This document shows positions 18,130-29,511 of a DNA stretch of 64,000 nucleotides, in pieces. The notes below the pieces were generated by a model. That model ran no database searches. It was not told the origin of the DNA and saw only the letters and a list, made by a program, of their open reading frames with translations. The translations under genes and the position numbers were made by a program. The stretch comes from Deuterostichococcus epilithicus (Eukaryota > Chlorophyta > Trebouxiophyceae > Prasiolales > Stichococcaceae): the NCBI GenBank assembly GCA_033439295.1, contig JAVTLE010000010.1:1426001-1490000 (forward strand), in the 5' to 3' direction. Position 1 is the first letter of the stretch. Each line of letters starts with the position of its first letter.

Positions 18130-21100
18130 TCAGCGGCACATGAGCGTGGCCATCAGCGCCGACAGCTCACTGTCGCCCAGCGACATCGTCCCGCCGCTGG
18201 CCGCCTCGCCCTCGGCTTCGGACGCGACCGCCGCCGCCGCCAGCAGCGCCGCCGCCGGCACCGACTCTGCGAGCTGCTGCTGAGAGCCGTGAGCGCCGGC
18301 GACGGCCAGCCCATCGCCGGCCGACAGCCCGCTGCCGGGCACGCCCCACAGGTTACTGGAGGTGGATCCCCAGCTAGGCTGGCTGGACATTGCGGAGGCA
18401 TACTGGTCCAGTCCCAGGGAGCTGGCGTGCGCCACCATCCCGCCGCCGCCGCCGCTGCCGTTAGCCGCTCCGTAAGACATTGGGCTGCCGTAGAAGGAGG
18501 AGGCCGAGGCCTGGTGCTGGTGCGCCACGCCGGGCGCGCCAAAGGGCGACAGCAACTGCTGCACGCCGCCGGCGCCGCCGCCGCTGAGGCCATCGCCCAG
18601 CGCCGGCTTGGCACGTTGCTGCTCCGGGTAGAGGTCGCTGCACGGGTGCAAATGGTGGACACATCGTAAGGCTGAGGGTGAAGGCGACAGTCTTTCACTG
18701 GCGAGGTGTTGCAGACATTTCGAGGCCTTTCGCAATATGAAAGCAAGCGTCCAGCTAGAGAGACTGTGGACATTTGCTGGAGGGCAGAGCCATGCCACAG
18801 TTTGGCTCTGAAAAGTCGCACCTGGTGCCCGGCAGGAAGTCGCCCCACGGGTTGCCCACCGACAGCATGTCGAAGCTGCTCACGCGGCTGTGCGTGTTGC
18901 TAGCCGCCGCGCTGCTCAGCCCGCCGTTCATCAGCGCCGCCTGCTGCGGCAGCAGTTGCGATGCCGCCGCGCCGCCAAAGCCATAACCACTGCCACCAAT
19001 CATGTAGCCGCCGCCGCCACCGCCCAAGCCGGCGCCACCGCCAAAGGCGCCGGGCGCCTGTGGCCGCTGCAGCGCCGCCGGCGACACGAAGGCCTCCCGC
19101 GGCAGCACTGCATCCAGGACCGGGTCCAGCGAGCTGTTGCGGCCGGCGCCGGGAGCGCGCTGCTCCGGCGGCATCGTGCGGCTGTGGCTGTGCACCGTCT
19201 GTGCCTACGGCCAGCAGTCGGCGGCTCAAGAGTGTGTGACAACCCACAGGCGCGTTAACGCAGCTGAGCAGCACCTGCAGGACCCCCAGCTCACTAGCAG
19301 TGCTTACGTTCGTGATGCAAGAGCGCCGGCACACGCGCACGAGTACGCTCGACACGGCATGCCCTGCCAAGCCGCAGCAGCATCAACATTCGCTGGAAGG
19401 CGACGAGGATCTTGCGAGATGGCGGGCGATGCTCACCGGCAGCTGGGAGGAGGGGGCCACGAGCGGCGAGAAGGTGCGTTGGTGGCGCATGCGCACGGTG
19501 CCGCCGCCCGGCCGCGCCGCCCCCGCGCGGACAGCGCGGCAAGCGCCGCCGCCACGTCGCCTTGGCGGCGCACCACCTCCTGGCACAGCGCGGCCTGGCT
19601 CGCGTCCAGCACCACTCCCGCGGCAGCCAGCTGCGCCGCCTCGTCCGTGACGTCCACCTCCGGCAGGGCTGCGGCACCAACACGTGTGCACGCTTTCAGA
19701 CAGCAAGTCGTGCATGGCTTGAGCAGCCGCGGCTGAGCCGAGCGAGTTGGGATAATGGACAGGCTGATGGGAGGCTGGATGAGGTCGTGCGGCTTGCGAG
19801 CACTCCGCGCCATGTTGGCCGACTCAATGGGGCACCCCAAAATCGTGTATCTGAGGCATGCCTGTGCGCAGGAGCAGCTGTTGTGCCTCCGGCTTGGTGG
19901 CGACGTGGCCTTCCAGTAGCCACTGCACGGCCGGGTGCAGCGCGCAGCCGCACAGCTGCACTGCCGCAGCCGCCTGCCACTCCGTGAAGCCTATCCGCCG
20001 CAGCTGCACGCTGGCCTGCTGCATCTTGTGCAGCGCCACGAGCTGCACACCATCACCAGCGGCACCTCAGCGCAGATGTGGGACTGACCAAAGCACTCAG
20101 GGCCAAGTGAATATACCCATAACTCGCATCCAGGTACGAAGTCGCAGCGAAGAGTTGTAGATGCCCTCTCTCCCATGTGTCGCTGCTTGCTAACTTGCGC
20201 TGCTGCTTTGGGGCTGAACTGGGGCCCACAGCGGTCGTTAGCGCTGCTGAACAGCGCCAGCGGGCATGCAGGGTTAGGGTCTATGGTGCCAGGCCACCTG
20301 CAGGCAGTGCTCCAGCACGTCGCCGTCCAGGCTGAGCTGCGGCAGCGGCGCCGCCGCCGGCGTGCCGCCGGGCGGGGACCCCGAGGACTCCGATGGTGCC
20401 GGCCGGGGGCTCTTAGCGGGCGACGCCACAGGTGACCGCGCCGCAGCCAGGCCCGGCGTCTGGTGCGGCGTCAGCGGCGGCGACGGTTCCGAGGTGACTG
20501 ATGGCTCTGCCTCCTTCTCCTGCTTCCGCTCGCCCCTCCTGCAGCAGAAGGTTCGTAATCAAAACTTCAGTTCTGCTTTCATATAACTTTCAGAGATAGG
20601 TGGCGCGTGGCAATTGCCCTGTCCGACCTGGATCGTGCTCCTCGGCCTGAGACTGCAAACCCTACCACCAAACCAATGCTCTGCTGGCAAGCTGTGCTGG
20701 CAAGTGGAGCGAGGACTCACCGCATGTTCTTCCTGAAGGCCTTGCTAAGCTTGGGCACATCCTGCGCTGCATGCGACGTCGCCGGCGCAGCTGCTGGCGG
20801 CGCTGCCGGTGGCGCCGCCGCCGGCTTGGCGCTGGTGACTGAGCCCTGCGACAGCCTGCTGCTGGAGGCTTCCGATGCGGCAGAGGACATTGCCGGCAGC
20901 AGGCCATTGCCGCCCCACCGCCCCTGCAGTTATGCAAGGCACCATATTCGTGGGCTGCTGTAAAGGCGCATCAGGCGAAAACTCCTGATGGAAGCAGAAT
21001 GCGAAGCCAACTCCAGACCAAACACAACAGCCCCTTTGCACACGACATGATGCGCGTGCAGCTTGGTGCAGCCAAGTCGCAATTGGCCAAGAAGTCACGT

Positions 21101-22921
21101 TTGGCTGCGGCGCCGCCGCCTTGTTCGCCACTGACACAGCGGGGAAGGCCTCCGTCGACGACACAGCCGGCGGACTGGGCGGCCGCGGCGCTGGCGCCGG
21201 CGACGGCGGCCGCGCCGCCACACTGGACGCGCTGCTGGAAGCACCCCAGACGCTCTTCACCGGCGCGGGCTGCAGATGCATCCGGAAATAGATCAGCAGG
21301 TTCATCGGGGCGGATTCAGCGGGTCGTGTGGTACAGTGTGTGTGGTGCAGGGGGCTCTCGGCAAATCCAGGCTGCCTCGAGAGTGGTGGAACCTAATGGC
21401 TGCATCGGGAGACGGCAGAATGCGGGACCAGACTTGAAATTCAGCTCCAATGAGGTTTGGGAGGCCAAGAGCAGCTGCGGCCACGGTTTCTGCGGCTACA
21501 GTGTGAACACCCTGGAAGTGCCACTCGCCTGAGAGGGGCGTGCTGGCAGCTTGGCATTGCGGGACGCCACAGACTCCTCGTAGCTGCGCATGACGGGCAC
21601 AACCGGCTTAGCCGGCTTGGCTGCGCCATTTGTGGCGGCGCCGCCGCCGGCCAGGCCCAGCTCCCGCCGGGCAGCCGCCGCCGCAGAGGCCAGAGACTCC
21701 TTCTTGGCTGCAGCTGCCTTTGCCTTTGGCACTGCCGCAGCTGATGCCCTGCATTGCGAGATATATGCCATTGCAGAACCGTCCGACGAGCAGCAAAGTA
21801 GACTGCAGCAGGCGACAGCCTTAATGCAACAGTTTGTGCTTGCAACTCATGCCAGACAGGTGATGGCCAAACACTTAGCGGTTCGCAAAGCTGCGGGCTG
21901 AATGGCAGATCTGTGCAAGCAGAGCGTAAAATTGCTCACGGTCGGGCGGCAGCAGCAGCTTTCTGCTGCGCCTTGAGCTTCGCCTTTTCCTCCTCCCGTT
22001 CCTTTGCACGCGCCGCCTTTGCCGCTGGGCCAAAGCGCGGGGTCGGCTCGGGCACGGGTTCAGGCATCTTCGCCTGTCGGCCAAGCGAGCTCATTGTGAG
22101 GCAGGCTGCGGACTGTGAGGCACGTGTCGCAAGCAGTTGTGGACATGCAGCGTGATGTGGACCCCCGGAAGGCCCACTTCTTGCTGCTCACCAAGGACCC
22201 CACCTTTTTCCGCTTCTTCGTGCCATCATTGCGCACATGGATCGGGTGCGACTTGTCGATCTGCATGCGAGACAGGCTGTCAAGCTTATGTTGGCTCTCA
22301 TGAACCTTGCACTCGATAAGCCAAGAGCACGACATGTTGTGACATGACATGGAGGTGGCGCATTCGCCGTCAGAGCGCCGCTCACCTTTCCACGGCACGG
22401 CTCATCATACCGCGTGGCCTTCCCGCAGCCACGAGGGCACTTGAAGCCGGTCTTACGGTTCCTGCGATTGTGAGAGACTCGTGTTTATAGCGTCCACGAA
22501 AAACATGCAGAATCAGCGCTGTTCGCCTGAGGTGCGAGGTGCGGGTCTAGACGAGGCCGAGGCCCCAGCCTAGCACGACCAACCTGCTCACATGTTTGCC
22601 TTGAAGCATGGACGCATCAGCATCATGCAACGCAGACGACGTTCGTGAGGCTGAGATGCAGGTCTGAAAATCTGCGGATTGATGCATGTCAAAAGAACTC
22701 TTGGAGCAGGTCCATTGCGCCACTCACTTCTCGCAACGAATGTTCTTGAGGTACTTCTCGAGGCACTCCTGGTGGTATAGGCTGGCCTCCTCCGGGCAGT
22801 TGGGCGCAAAGGTGCAGCTCAGGGCATTCAGCTCCTGTGTTTCCGTGTCGCACTTCTCGCCACACAAGTCGCAGATGCCCTCAACTGAATGAAGACCAGA
22901 GATGCCACCGACGCCCGACAT
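18130..22921 (-). CDS. Cys-rich zinc finger and UBA-like domain protein, 840 aa
   Basis: Twelve exons close in frame: 22921-22728, 22461-22386, 22260-22204, 22073-21940, 21748-21529, 21269-21099, 20923-20721, 20538-20298, 20042-19862, 19668-19497, 19187-18822, 18637-18130. Residues 17-98 form a zinc-binding module with Cys at about 17, 20, 24, 36, 42, 53, 63, 73, 77 and 87 and His at 50 (CDLCGEKC ... YHQEC ... CPRGCGK), ending IDKSHPIH. A Lys/Ala-rich basic region follows, then Ser/Pro-rich linkers, a UBA-like helical segment at about 433-493 (LRRIGFTEWQAAAAVQLC) and a second at about 494-550, then a long Gly/Ser/Ala-rich tail. Two introns appear to use GC donors (21528 and 19861). The arrangement suggests a ubiquitin-related or nucleic-acid-binding adaptor, but the function is unknown. 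Met at 22094 is an alternative start if the zinc-finger exons were a separate gene; the matching phases favour one gene. Confidence 0.62.
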
Positions 22922-23914
22922 CGATGGTGGTGCGCGGGCGGGCTGCTGCTGGAGAACCAGTGTTGGCTAAACCGCGGTCCCGCTGAGAGCAGCCGTCATT
23001 GCAGAACGCCGCAAGGGGGCGGTGCAACAGATTGCTGCGCCGCTTTCAAAGCTGCATCTGCAGGTTGCCCTGGTGCGGTTTGCGGGTCAGGTTTTGAGTT
23101 GGTGCACCGCGACTCCTACCGAGCGCTGCATTACGGTTTCCCATAATGATTAGATGTGCTATGTAAACCCTTGGCAGTGCAAGACCTGAAAAGGCGGGCA
23201 GCTTGGCGGCTCGCGAAAATAGGGCGCGATGGAACACCTTTAATTGTTCACCGACTTTGCCAAGCGCTGGTCGAATGCACCGTCGCCGCGAGGCCACGGC
23301 GGAGGTGCCGGTAGTCAACAAGCGGGCGGCACACGGTCCGCCGCCGACTGGCTTTGCCTTTGATACCTGCTTCTGTTCATTTGCCCTTGACACCTGCTCT
23401 TGCTCATTCTCGAGTGTCGCATACTGCTGCTGCGCGTTTAGAAGACCAAATGGACTTAGTGCTACTCGGGTTTAATCGGCCGGCGGCGTGCGGCGGCGGG
23501 CGGCCCGCCGCTTCCCACCAGGCCTGACTTTCAGCTGTGATATGGGGTGCCCCACCCCTACGTTGAGCTCTGAGTTTAGATTGCAGACCAAATCATGGAC
23601 CGCCATGAGGAAGCTGTGCCTGGATCTAGTGGACTAGGTCGTAGGATGGGTAGTGACTGGCGTACACGCATGACGCACGCAGCACACACTGCAGACTGCA
23701 CTTACCCGTTCCTACCTAAAAATATGCTGGCTGATGGCATGCAGCATTCTACTGAAGGCATTGTCATCACTCTATCTTCCCTACAGCTGCGCTGATGTGC
23801 CTGCCACGTTCAGCACAATGATTCCACAAAGCCCAACATGTTTATGGTCATGAGCTGCCTGCCTGGCTGCAACCCAAAAGTGCTGGATACGGCTGCGACC
23901 GACGCGTACATCGC
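22922..23914. promoter_or_regulatory. Upstream region of zinc finger/UBA gene and 3' end of centrin
   Basis: About 1 kb without a recognised gene. The part next to 22921 should hold the zinc-finger/UBA promoter. A very GC-rich CGG/CGGG patch lies near 23475-23515. No repeat or RNA gene was recognised. Confidence 0.35.
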
Positions 23915-25355
23915 TCAGAACAGCGACGTCTTCTTCATGATCCTCATGATTTCCTCCTGGTTGACCTCGCTGTCGCCGTCGCGGTCTGCACAGGTCACAC
24001 GAACGAGTCAGTTTTGACGTGACCGTCACAGTCGAAGGCCCACATGCTCGAATCATGAGACAGCACAGTGCAGTGCTTCATAAATTGTGGAGTCAGCTGC
24101 AAGCACCACCAGTTGCGGCTCGAGGACGCACCGGCCTCGTCGATCATCTCCTGCAGCTCCTCATCCGTCAGGTTCTCCCCAGCTCCCCGTGCAAGACATA
24201 AGAGGCTCGCCATCACATGCTGTCGTGGTGCACCTCCAAGGCAAAACACTCGATGCCACAACAAGATACGTTCGCTGTAGCGGCATATCAGTCGCCCTTT
24301 CAGCAGCGCGCAGCATAATCAAAAGTATAGATTGTGATGCGGTCTTGACCCAGAGCACTCAGCGACGCACTTGGCCACCCGCTTGAGGTTTTTAAAGGGG
24401 AGTTTGCCGGTGTTATCGTCGTCGAATAGCTTGAAGGCCTTGGAGACTTCTCTCCTTGCTGTTGCGCTCGCCCAACTTGGCTGTCATCATGGTCAGGAAA
24501 TCCTCAAAGTCGATGGTGCCGCTGCCGTCCTTGTCAATATCGGCGATCATCTTCTTCACCTCCTCCTTCTTGGGCTCGAAGCCCAGCGCCCTGCATCGGC
24601 CATGCGCAGCCCTCATGTGCATGTTCTCTCAAAGATAGCACAGGACAGCAGAGGATATGGCAGCCGCTTGCAGAGGATGCATACGCGCCATGCACTGTGG
24701 TCAGCAATTTGCCGATTGCGGCGCGGCAGCCATGCGAGCGCAGCGCACCTCATCGCCATCTTGAGCTCCTTGGCGTCCATGGTCCCGGACCCATCGCTTC
24801 CCTGCCCCCGCACATGTTGCACTCTTGATTGGCACACTGATCAACCCTGCTCACGGATTGATGACGCAGGGCTGTCCGCGCAAACATGCCACGGCACCGT
24901 TTCGGTGCATACACGCACATTTGAATCAAAACAGTCAACGTGCGCGTCGAGCATTTGAGATCGCACCCGACGTCTCATGAACGCACTGCACGCACCTGAT
25001 CTCCTGCTTCTGTTCCTCTGTCAGCCCTGGCGGCTGGCCTGCTTTCTTGTCCTTACAGGCTACCGTGACAGCCTTGAGATAGCTCTGCAACGAGAGAACA
25101 GCAGTAAATGTCAATTGTAGATAAATCGTGTCCTGCGAACGAACTCTGTGCACCGCGAGTTGGCGGGCGCTCGGCAAATCGGCTGGCGTACACTGCCAAG
25201 CATGTGTGAGAATGCTGGTTTCTGGCAGTCGATTTAAAGATGTGTATTTAGATGTTTGAGGTATGTATTTAAGCAGCCTCGACGATGATTCTGCTCCTTG
25301 CGACCGTTGCGAATCTTGAGTAGTGCTGTCCGCGAGCGCCGCGCGCACGCACCAT
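23915..25355 (-). pseudogene. CEN: Centrin (caltractin) gene, apparently damaged
   Basis: Minus-strand exons follow centrin closely: SYLKAVTVACKDKKAG and GLTEEQKQEIR (to about 25006), GSGTMDAKELKMAMR (about 24797-24750), [20 protein letters not shown] and [20 protein letters not shown] (about 24595-24460), [20 protein letters not shown] (about 24435-24376), ENLTDEELQEMIDEA (about 24175-24130) and a last exon ending MKKTSLF at 23915. Centrin is a calcium-binding EF-hand protein of basal bodies, centrioles and nuclear-pore-linked complexes. The probable first exon is just ATG at 25355-25353 followed directly by a GTGCGT donor, giving MSYL like other centrins. Three defects are visible: the first EF-hand helix (about 8 residues, about 19 bases) is missing near 24800; there is one extra base near 24448; and the exon near 24175 lacks one base in a G run and has no AG acceptor at the expected place. 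The first EF-hand loop is therefore incomplete; the others look sound. Assembly error remains possible. Confidence 0.8.
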
Positions 25356-25971
25356 TTTGTTGAACTGGGGTTTGCCCGGCGGGTGGCCGTGCCGTCAGAC
25401 AAGACCGACGTCAGAACCTCAATTATTTCACAAGCAACTTTTTCCGCGCCCCGTCGCCTCACAAATGATGTCGCGGATGAGCCGCGGGTCTTGATGCACA
25501 GCGGACTCTCGGAGTTTGCTGCCCGACGCTCCGCACTCCGACAAGAACCTTGCAGAGTCTGCGAGGTCAGAATTCACACTGCTGCTGGTTTGGCTGCTGT
25601 CATCCGCGTGCACTCGATTCCGTCCGCTCGCAGCAAAGCGTGCGCGAAGGTTACGCCAATTCAAAGGGTTTAGCGGGACTCGCTCCTGCAATTTCGCAAA
25701 CTCGCTCAAGGCAGCTCACACCAACTCTGCCCAACCGCGCCTGACTCACTCGACGCTGTGCCGTGGCCGCGACGTTCCCCACTGTCCGTGCATCCAGCAG
25801 CTTCCGGTCACTGTCACTGTTCACGGCTGCTGTCACCAGGCGTCGCAGTGTCAGCCAGCACGTCTTGACAAATATTTCAAGTTTGAGCTTTGCCGCGCGA
25901 ATCGCCGGTTTGGTCGCCACTGCCAGGCCGCAGGCCGTAGCAGGAGCCAGCAGTGTCTTTGAAACAATAGC
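25356..25971. promoter_or_regulatory. Divergent promoter region, centrin / cyclin A
   Basis: The 616 bases lie between the inferred centrin start (-) and the cyclin A start (+). They contain one exact E2F/DP consensus, listed separately, and several CpG-rich stretches. Confidence 0.5.
25889..25896 (+). promoter_or_regulatory. Candidate E2F/DP site (TTTGCCGC)
   Basis: TTTGCCGC fits the plant/animal consensus TTTSSCGC and starts 83 bases before the cyclin A start codon. An eight-base match can arise by chance in GC-rich DNA, so the call rests on position in a cell-cycle gene promoter. Confidence 0.35.
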
Positions 25972-28857
25972 ATGCAAGAGCAGAGGCCCGTCACGCGAGC
26001 AGCGGCCGCCGCAGCAGCGGCAGCAGCAGCAATGGGCCCGGACGACCTGCGAGACGCCTTGTCACACCCGCACCAGGCGGCCGGCAAGCGGGCTCAGCAT
26101 GCAGACGTGTTCAAGGTGGGCCCGAATGGCTCACACCCGACTCCCTGGCGGACGAGGCCTGCTGATTGTCACGGTCCGCGATCATGATGTAGCGTCAGTG
26201 ACACACGAATCTTTCCAATGTGCAGGGCGCGCCGGGAGGCTCGAAAAAGGGCCGATCAGCATTCAGCGACCTCACAAACAGGAGTCACCAGTCGGCAGAT
26301 CGGCAGGCGGCAGGAAAGGTGAGATTCCCGAGCCTGCTGCTTTGTCAGACGACCTGTTCGTGTGCCTGTTGCAAGCCGCAGGCCTGTTATCGGCGCCTTG
26401 AAGAGGTGCAGACTGTCCGTCTGATGCGTCTTGCAGGCGGACACCTACAGCAAACCGTCGCAGCGGGTCTCCGCTCCAGCGGCAGCAGCTGAGGCGGTGA
26501 GCTGCTAAGGGCCTTGGTGCCTTGAGCTTCAGCAAAACCTCCTCTGTGGCATGCAAGACGGACGCAGAGGTCCAGAGTGGACATCCTGACCTGAGGCGTC
26601 TCCTGCAGCAGGAGCGCAACCCCTTCGATCGCGTGCGGGAGTCGCGGAGCGCTGGCGTGCCCTCACATTACAGCCGACAGCAACGTGCGTCTGCATGCAA
26701 GTTGCATTTTCCTTCGAATGACTTCTGGGTTTGCCTGCCTGCTGCACACGGAGCGTGGCAACTCGATCTGCACAGGTGATGTGCGTCTTACACGAGTGCA
26801 ATGATGCTGTGCAGTCAGCGACCGCTATGCTGTCGACACCTTCCAGCCCTCAGTCCCAGCCCCAGCCCCGACGTGGATCGACATCGACGCCCTCAGCAGC
26901 CTGCTGGGTTGCCCAGACTACGTCGTGCCGATCTTTGAGCACCTGCGGCAAGCGGAGGTGTGCATGACGGACAGCACCCGCAGCAAGTAATCTTCACAAC
27001 CAATGGCATGCATTCCCAGATGCTGCAAGGTCCAGCGGCCGCTTGCCCAAACAACATGGTCTGTTTGCATCTGAAAGCGTGATCCCTGACAAGGGCACAG
27101 ATAGCTGAAGTGCACGGGAGGCTCGGCCAAAGTGTGGATGGCTGAGTCGTGCAGAGGCACAGTTTGCTCTGGGAACAAGTTCATGCGGTTCAGAGCGGCT
27201 GCCACCCAACAAATGATGTCAAGTAACTGGACACGTGTCGTGACCTGCAGAAGCGGCGGCGACCGACGCCCAGCTACCTGGAGTCGGTGCAGACAGACAT
27301 GAACGCCTCGATGCGCGGCATCCTGGTGGACTGGCTGGTGGAGGTGTGCCAGGAGTACCGCCTGGTGTCCGACACCCTGTTCCTGGCGGTGTCCTATCTG
27401 GACCGGTACCTGAGCCTGGTGCCCGTCGCTCGTGGCCGCCTGCAGCTCGTCGGCGTGACTTGCCTGCTGCTGGCGGCCAAGTACGAGGAGATCTACGCAC
27501 CTCAGGTGCGCCGCACTAACCTGATGTTCTTTCGCAGCTGTCCTACTCATCTGCTCGCACGGCGTGCTGCCCCATCTGTGAAGTCAGCTGGACCCGGGCG
27601 GACACAGGCTCTGGCAGCAGGCGACTTGTCTGCGCTGCACCTGCTGCTGCTCACACAACAGTGAGCTCTGCCCTCTGCAGGGAACACGGCCGTTGCCTGT
27701 GGCCTGCATGTTGCGGTTCTTGCAGTCTGCAGCGAAAGTGTTCTTGGTCCGCAAGCATTCCACATGCAGCAAGACACTGACAGCCGCGGTGCAGACACAC
27801 TCGAGTCGTGCTCAACACGCCTGACTGCCGGCGCCACAGGTGGACCAGTTCGTGTACATCACGGACAACACGTACACGCGGGGGGAGATCGTGGCCATGG
27901 AGGAGCACATCCTGGGCGTGCTGGACTTTGAGCTGACGCAGCCCACCGCCAAGACCTTCCTGCGGCGCTTCATCCAGGTGCGGGGTGGAATCCTTGCCCA
28001 TCATGTGGGGGCTTTTGCAGTGCAGTACAGCGCGAGCACTGTCTAGCCGGTCGATCCATACGCTGAGGCACATGGCGGCTTTCATGCTTCCGTATAGACT
28101 TCTGCACTCAGGGTATGCTAGTGTACAGGGAACCAGCTTCAAAAGGGATGTGCAACTTGGGTGTTGACGTATGTGCATGCAGGTCTAGTTTGCATGCTTT
28201 GGCCGATCAAGGGTGCCTCTCAGCGCGTCAGACGGACAAAAGCATGATGTCCTGCCATGCCAAATGCGCAGGCAGCGATGGCGGGCAGCGCGCTGCCGGA
28301 CGCGCGGCTGGAGCACTTGGCTGCTTACTTCGTGGAGCTGGCCCTGTGCGAGTACGGGGCCTTGCACTTTCTGCCTTCCTGCACGGCGGCGGCGGCGGTG
28401 CTGCTGGCGCAGTTCTGCCTCGGCGTGCGGGTATGGTCGCCCACCCTGGAGCACTACAGCCGCTACGCGCCGCCGGACCTGCAGGTGCCGGCGCGCATCC
28501 TGCACCACCTGGCGGTCGACGCCTACGGGCGGGAGCACCCGCCGGCCAGCCGGGAAAAGTTCTCCAGCGCCAGGTGCGCGCAGCGTGTCGTGCCTGTTTG
28601 AAGCAGTGCAGAAACACTCCCGCGCTAGCACTAGGAGCAGTGTTGGTGCACAAGGAGAGAGGTTGCTGCGGAGAAGTCGATTAACCGGATGATCGTCCTG
28701 TTGCAAGTATCCGGCAAAGCCGTGCTTTTCCTCAGCCCAATCCCGCCTCCGGCTCATGTGAATTCCTTTCCTGTGTAGGTATAAGGCAGTCAGCCTGCTG
28801 CGGCCGCCGGAGTCGCTGCCCAGCTGGCTGTTCAATAGCTTGACAGCGGCCTGCTGA
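25972..28857 (+). CDS. CYCA: A-type cyclin
   Basis: Regulatory subunit of cyclin-dependent kinase acting in S phase and G2/M. Exons seen: 25972-26115, 26226-26318, 26437-26496, an exon around 26551-26684, about 26819-26957, 27251-27505, 27840-27977, 28272-28573 and 28779-28857. Early features are a poly-Ala run and RSAFSDLTN, like the conserved AFGDITN block of cyclins A and B. WIDIDAL before the cyclin box is the plant A-type mark. The cyclin N box carries MRGILVDWLVEV, SYLDRYLS and LLLAAKYEEIYAP, then YITDNTYTRGEI and KTFLRRFIQ, all as in cyclin A. The C box follows (LAAYFVELALCEY). Exons six to nine join in phase; the boundaries of exon four are uncertain. A second Met at 26032 could start after the poly-Ala run. 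No clear destruction box RxxLxxIxN is visible in the joined N-terminal exons, which may reflect a missed exon. Confidence 0.88.
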
Positions 28858-29511
28858 CACCGCGTCGAGATTCGTGGCAGGACTTGACAGCACCTCTTTC
28901 AGCCAACAGTGTTCCACAACAGTCACAGGCTAGACGTGACAAGGGTCCACAACACATGTACCTACAGCCGCGCTGAGAGACGCGCTGCAATGTTTGCGCA
29001 CTGTGACCAAGCAGCAATGCCGCATGTTCTCCATGTCAGATCAGCAGACTCGTTGTTTCTCGATTTGTTCTGCATGGCAGCCCCATTGCCACGTCGCTGG
29101 AGGTGGTGGGCACTGCGTGGCCAGCCATGCCATGTGTACCTAGGTATTGACACACCTGACCCACACGCCATCGTGCGTGTGACTGAACATTGCAAAGCTG
29201 GATGAAGGTGTATCTCAATACCATCACGTCGGCGCAGCTAGGTACTTGCAGCAGGTTCTCTCAAAGAGAATCTCACAAGCCTGCAGGGAGTCTCAAAGCA
29301 TGAGGAAACACTGGTGGATTCATACACACACTGGTGGATGCATTTGGCACTCCCCTGCGCGTGACCGCCCTATGCAGCGGTGCACAAGTCCCCCTGGAAG
29401 CTGAAATTCTTGGTAGCCAGTCCTTCACCCGTGTCACTCGAGGTGTTTGCAGCCATCCAAAGCACATACAAATCTTTCGACAGCATGCATTCAATGATGC
29501 ACTGTGGTTCT
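28858..29511. promoter_or_regulatory. 3' end of cyclin A and promoter of solanesyl-PP synthase
   Basis: No gene is recognised. Two copies of ACACTGGTGGAT lie near 29309-29338, just upstream of the next gene. Confidence 0.35.
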
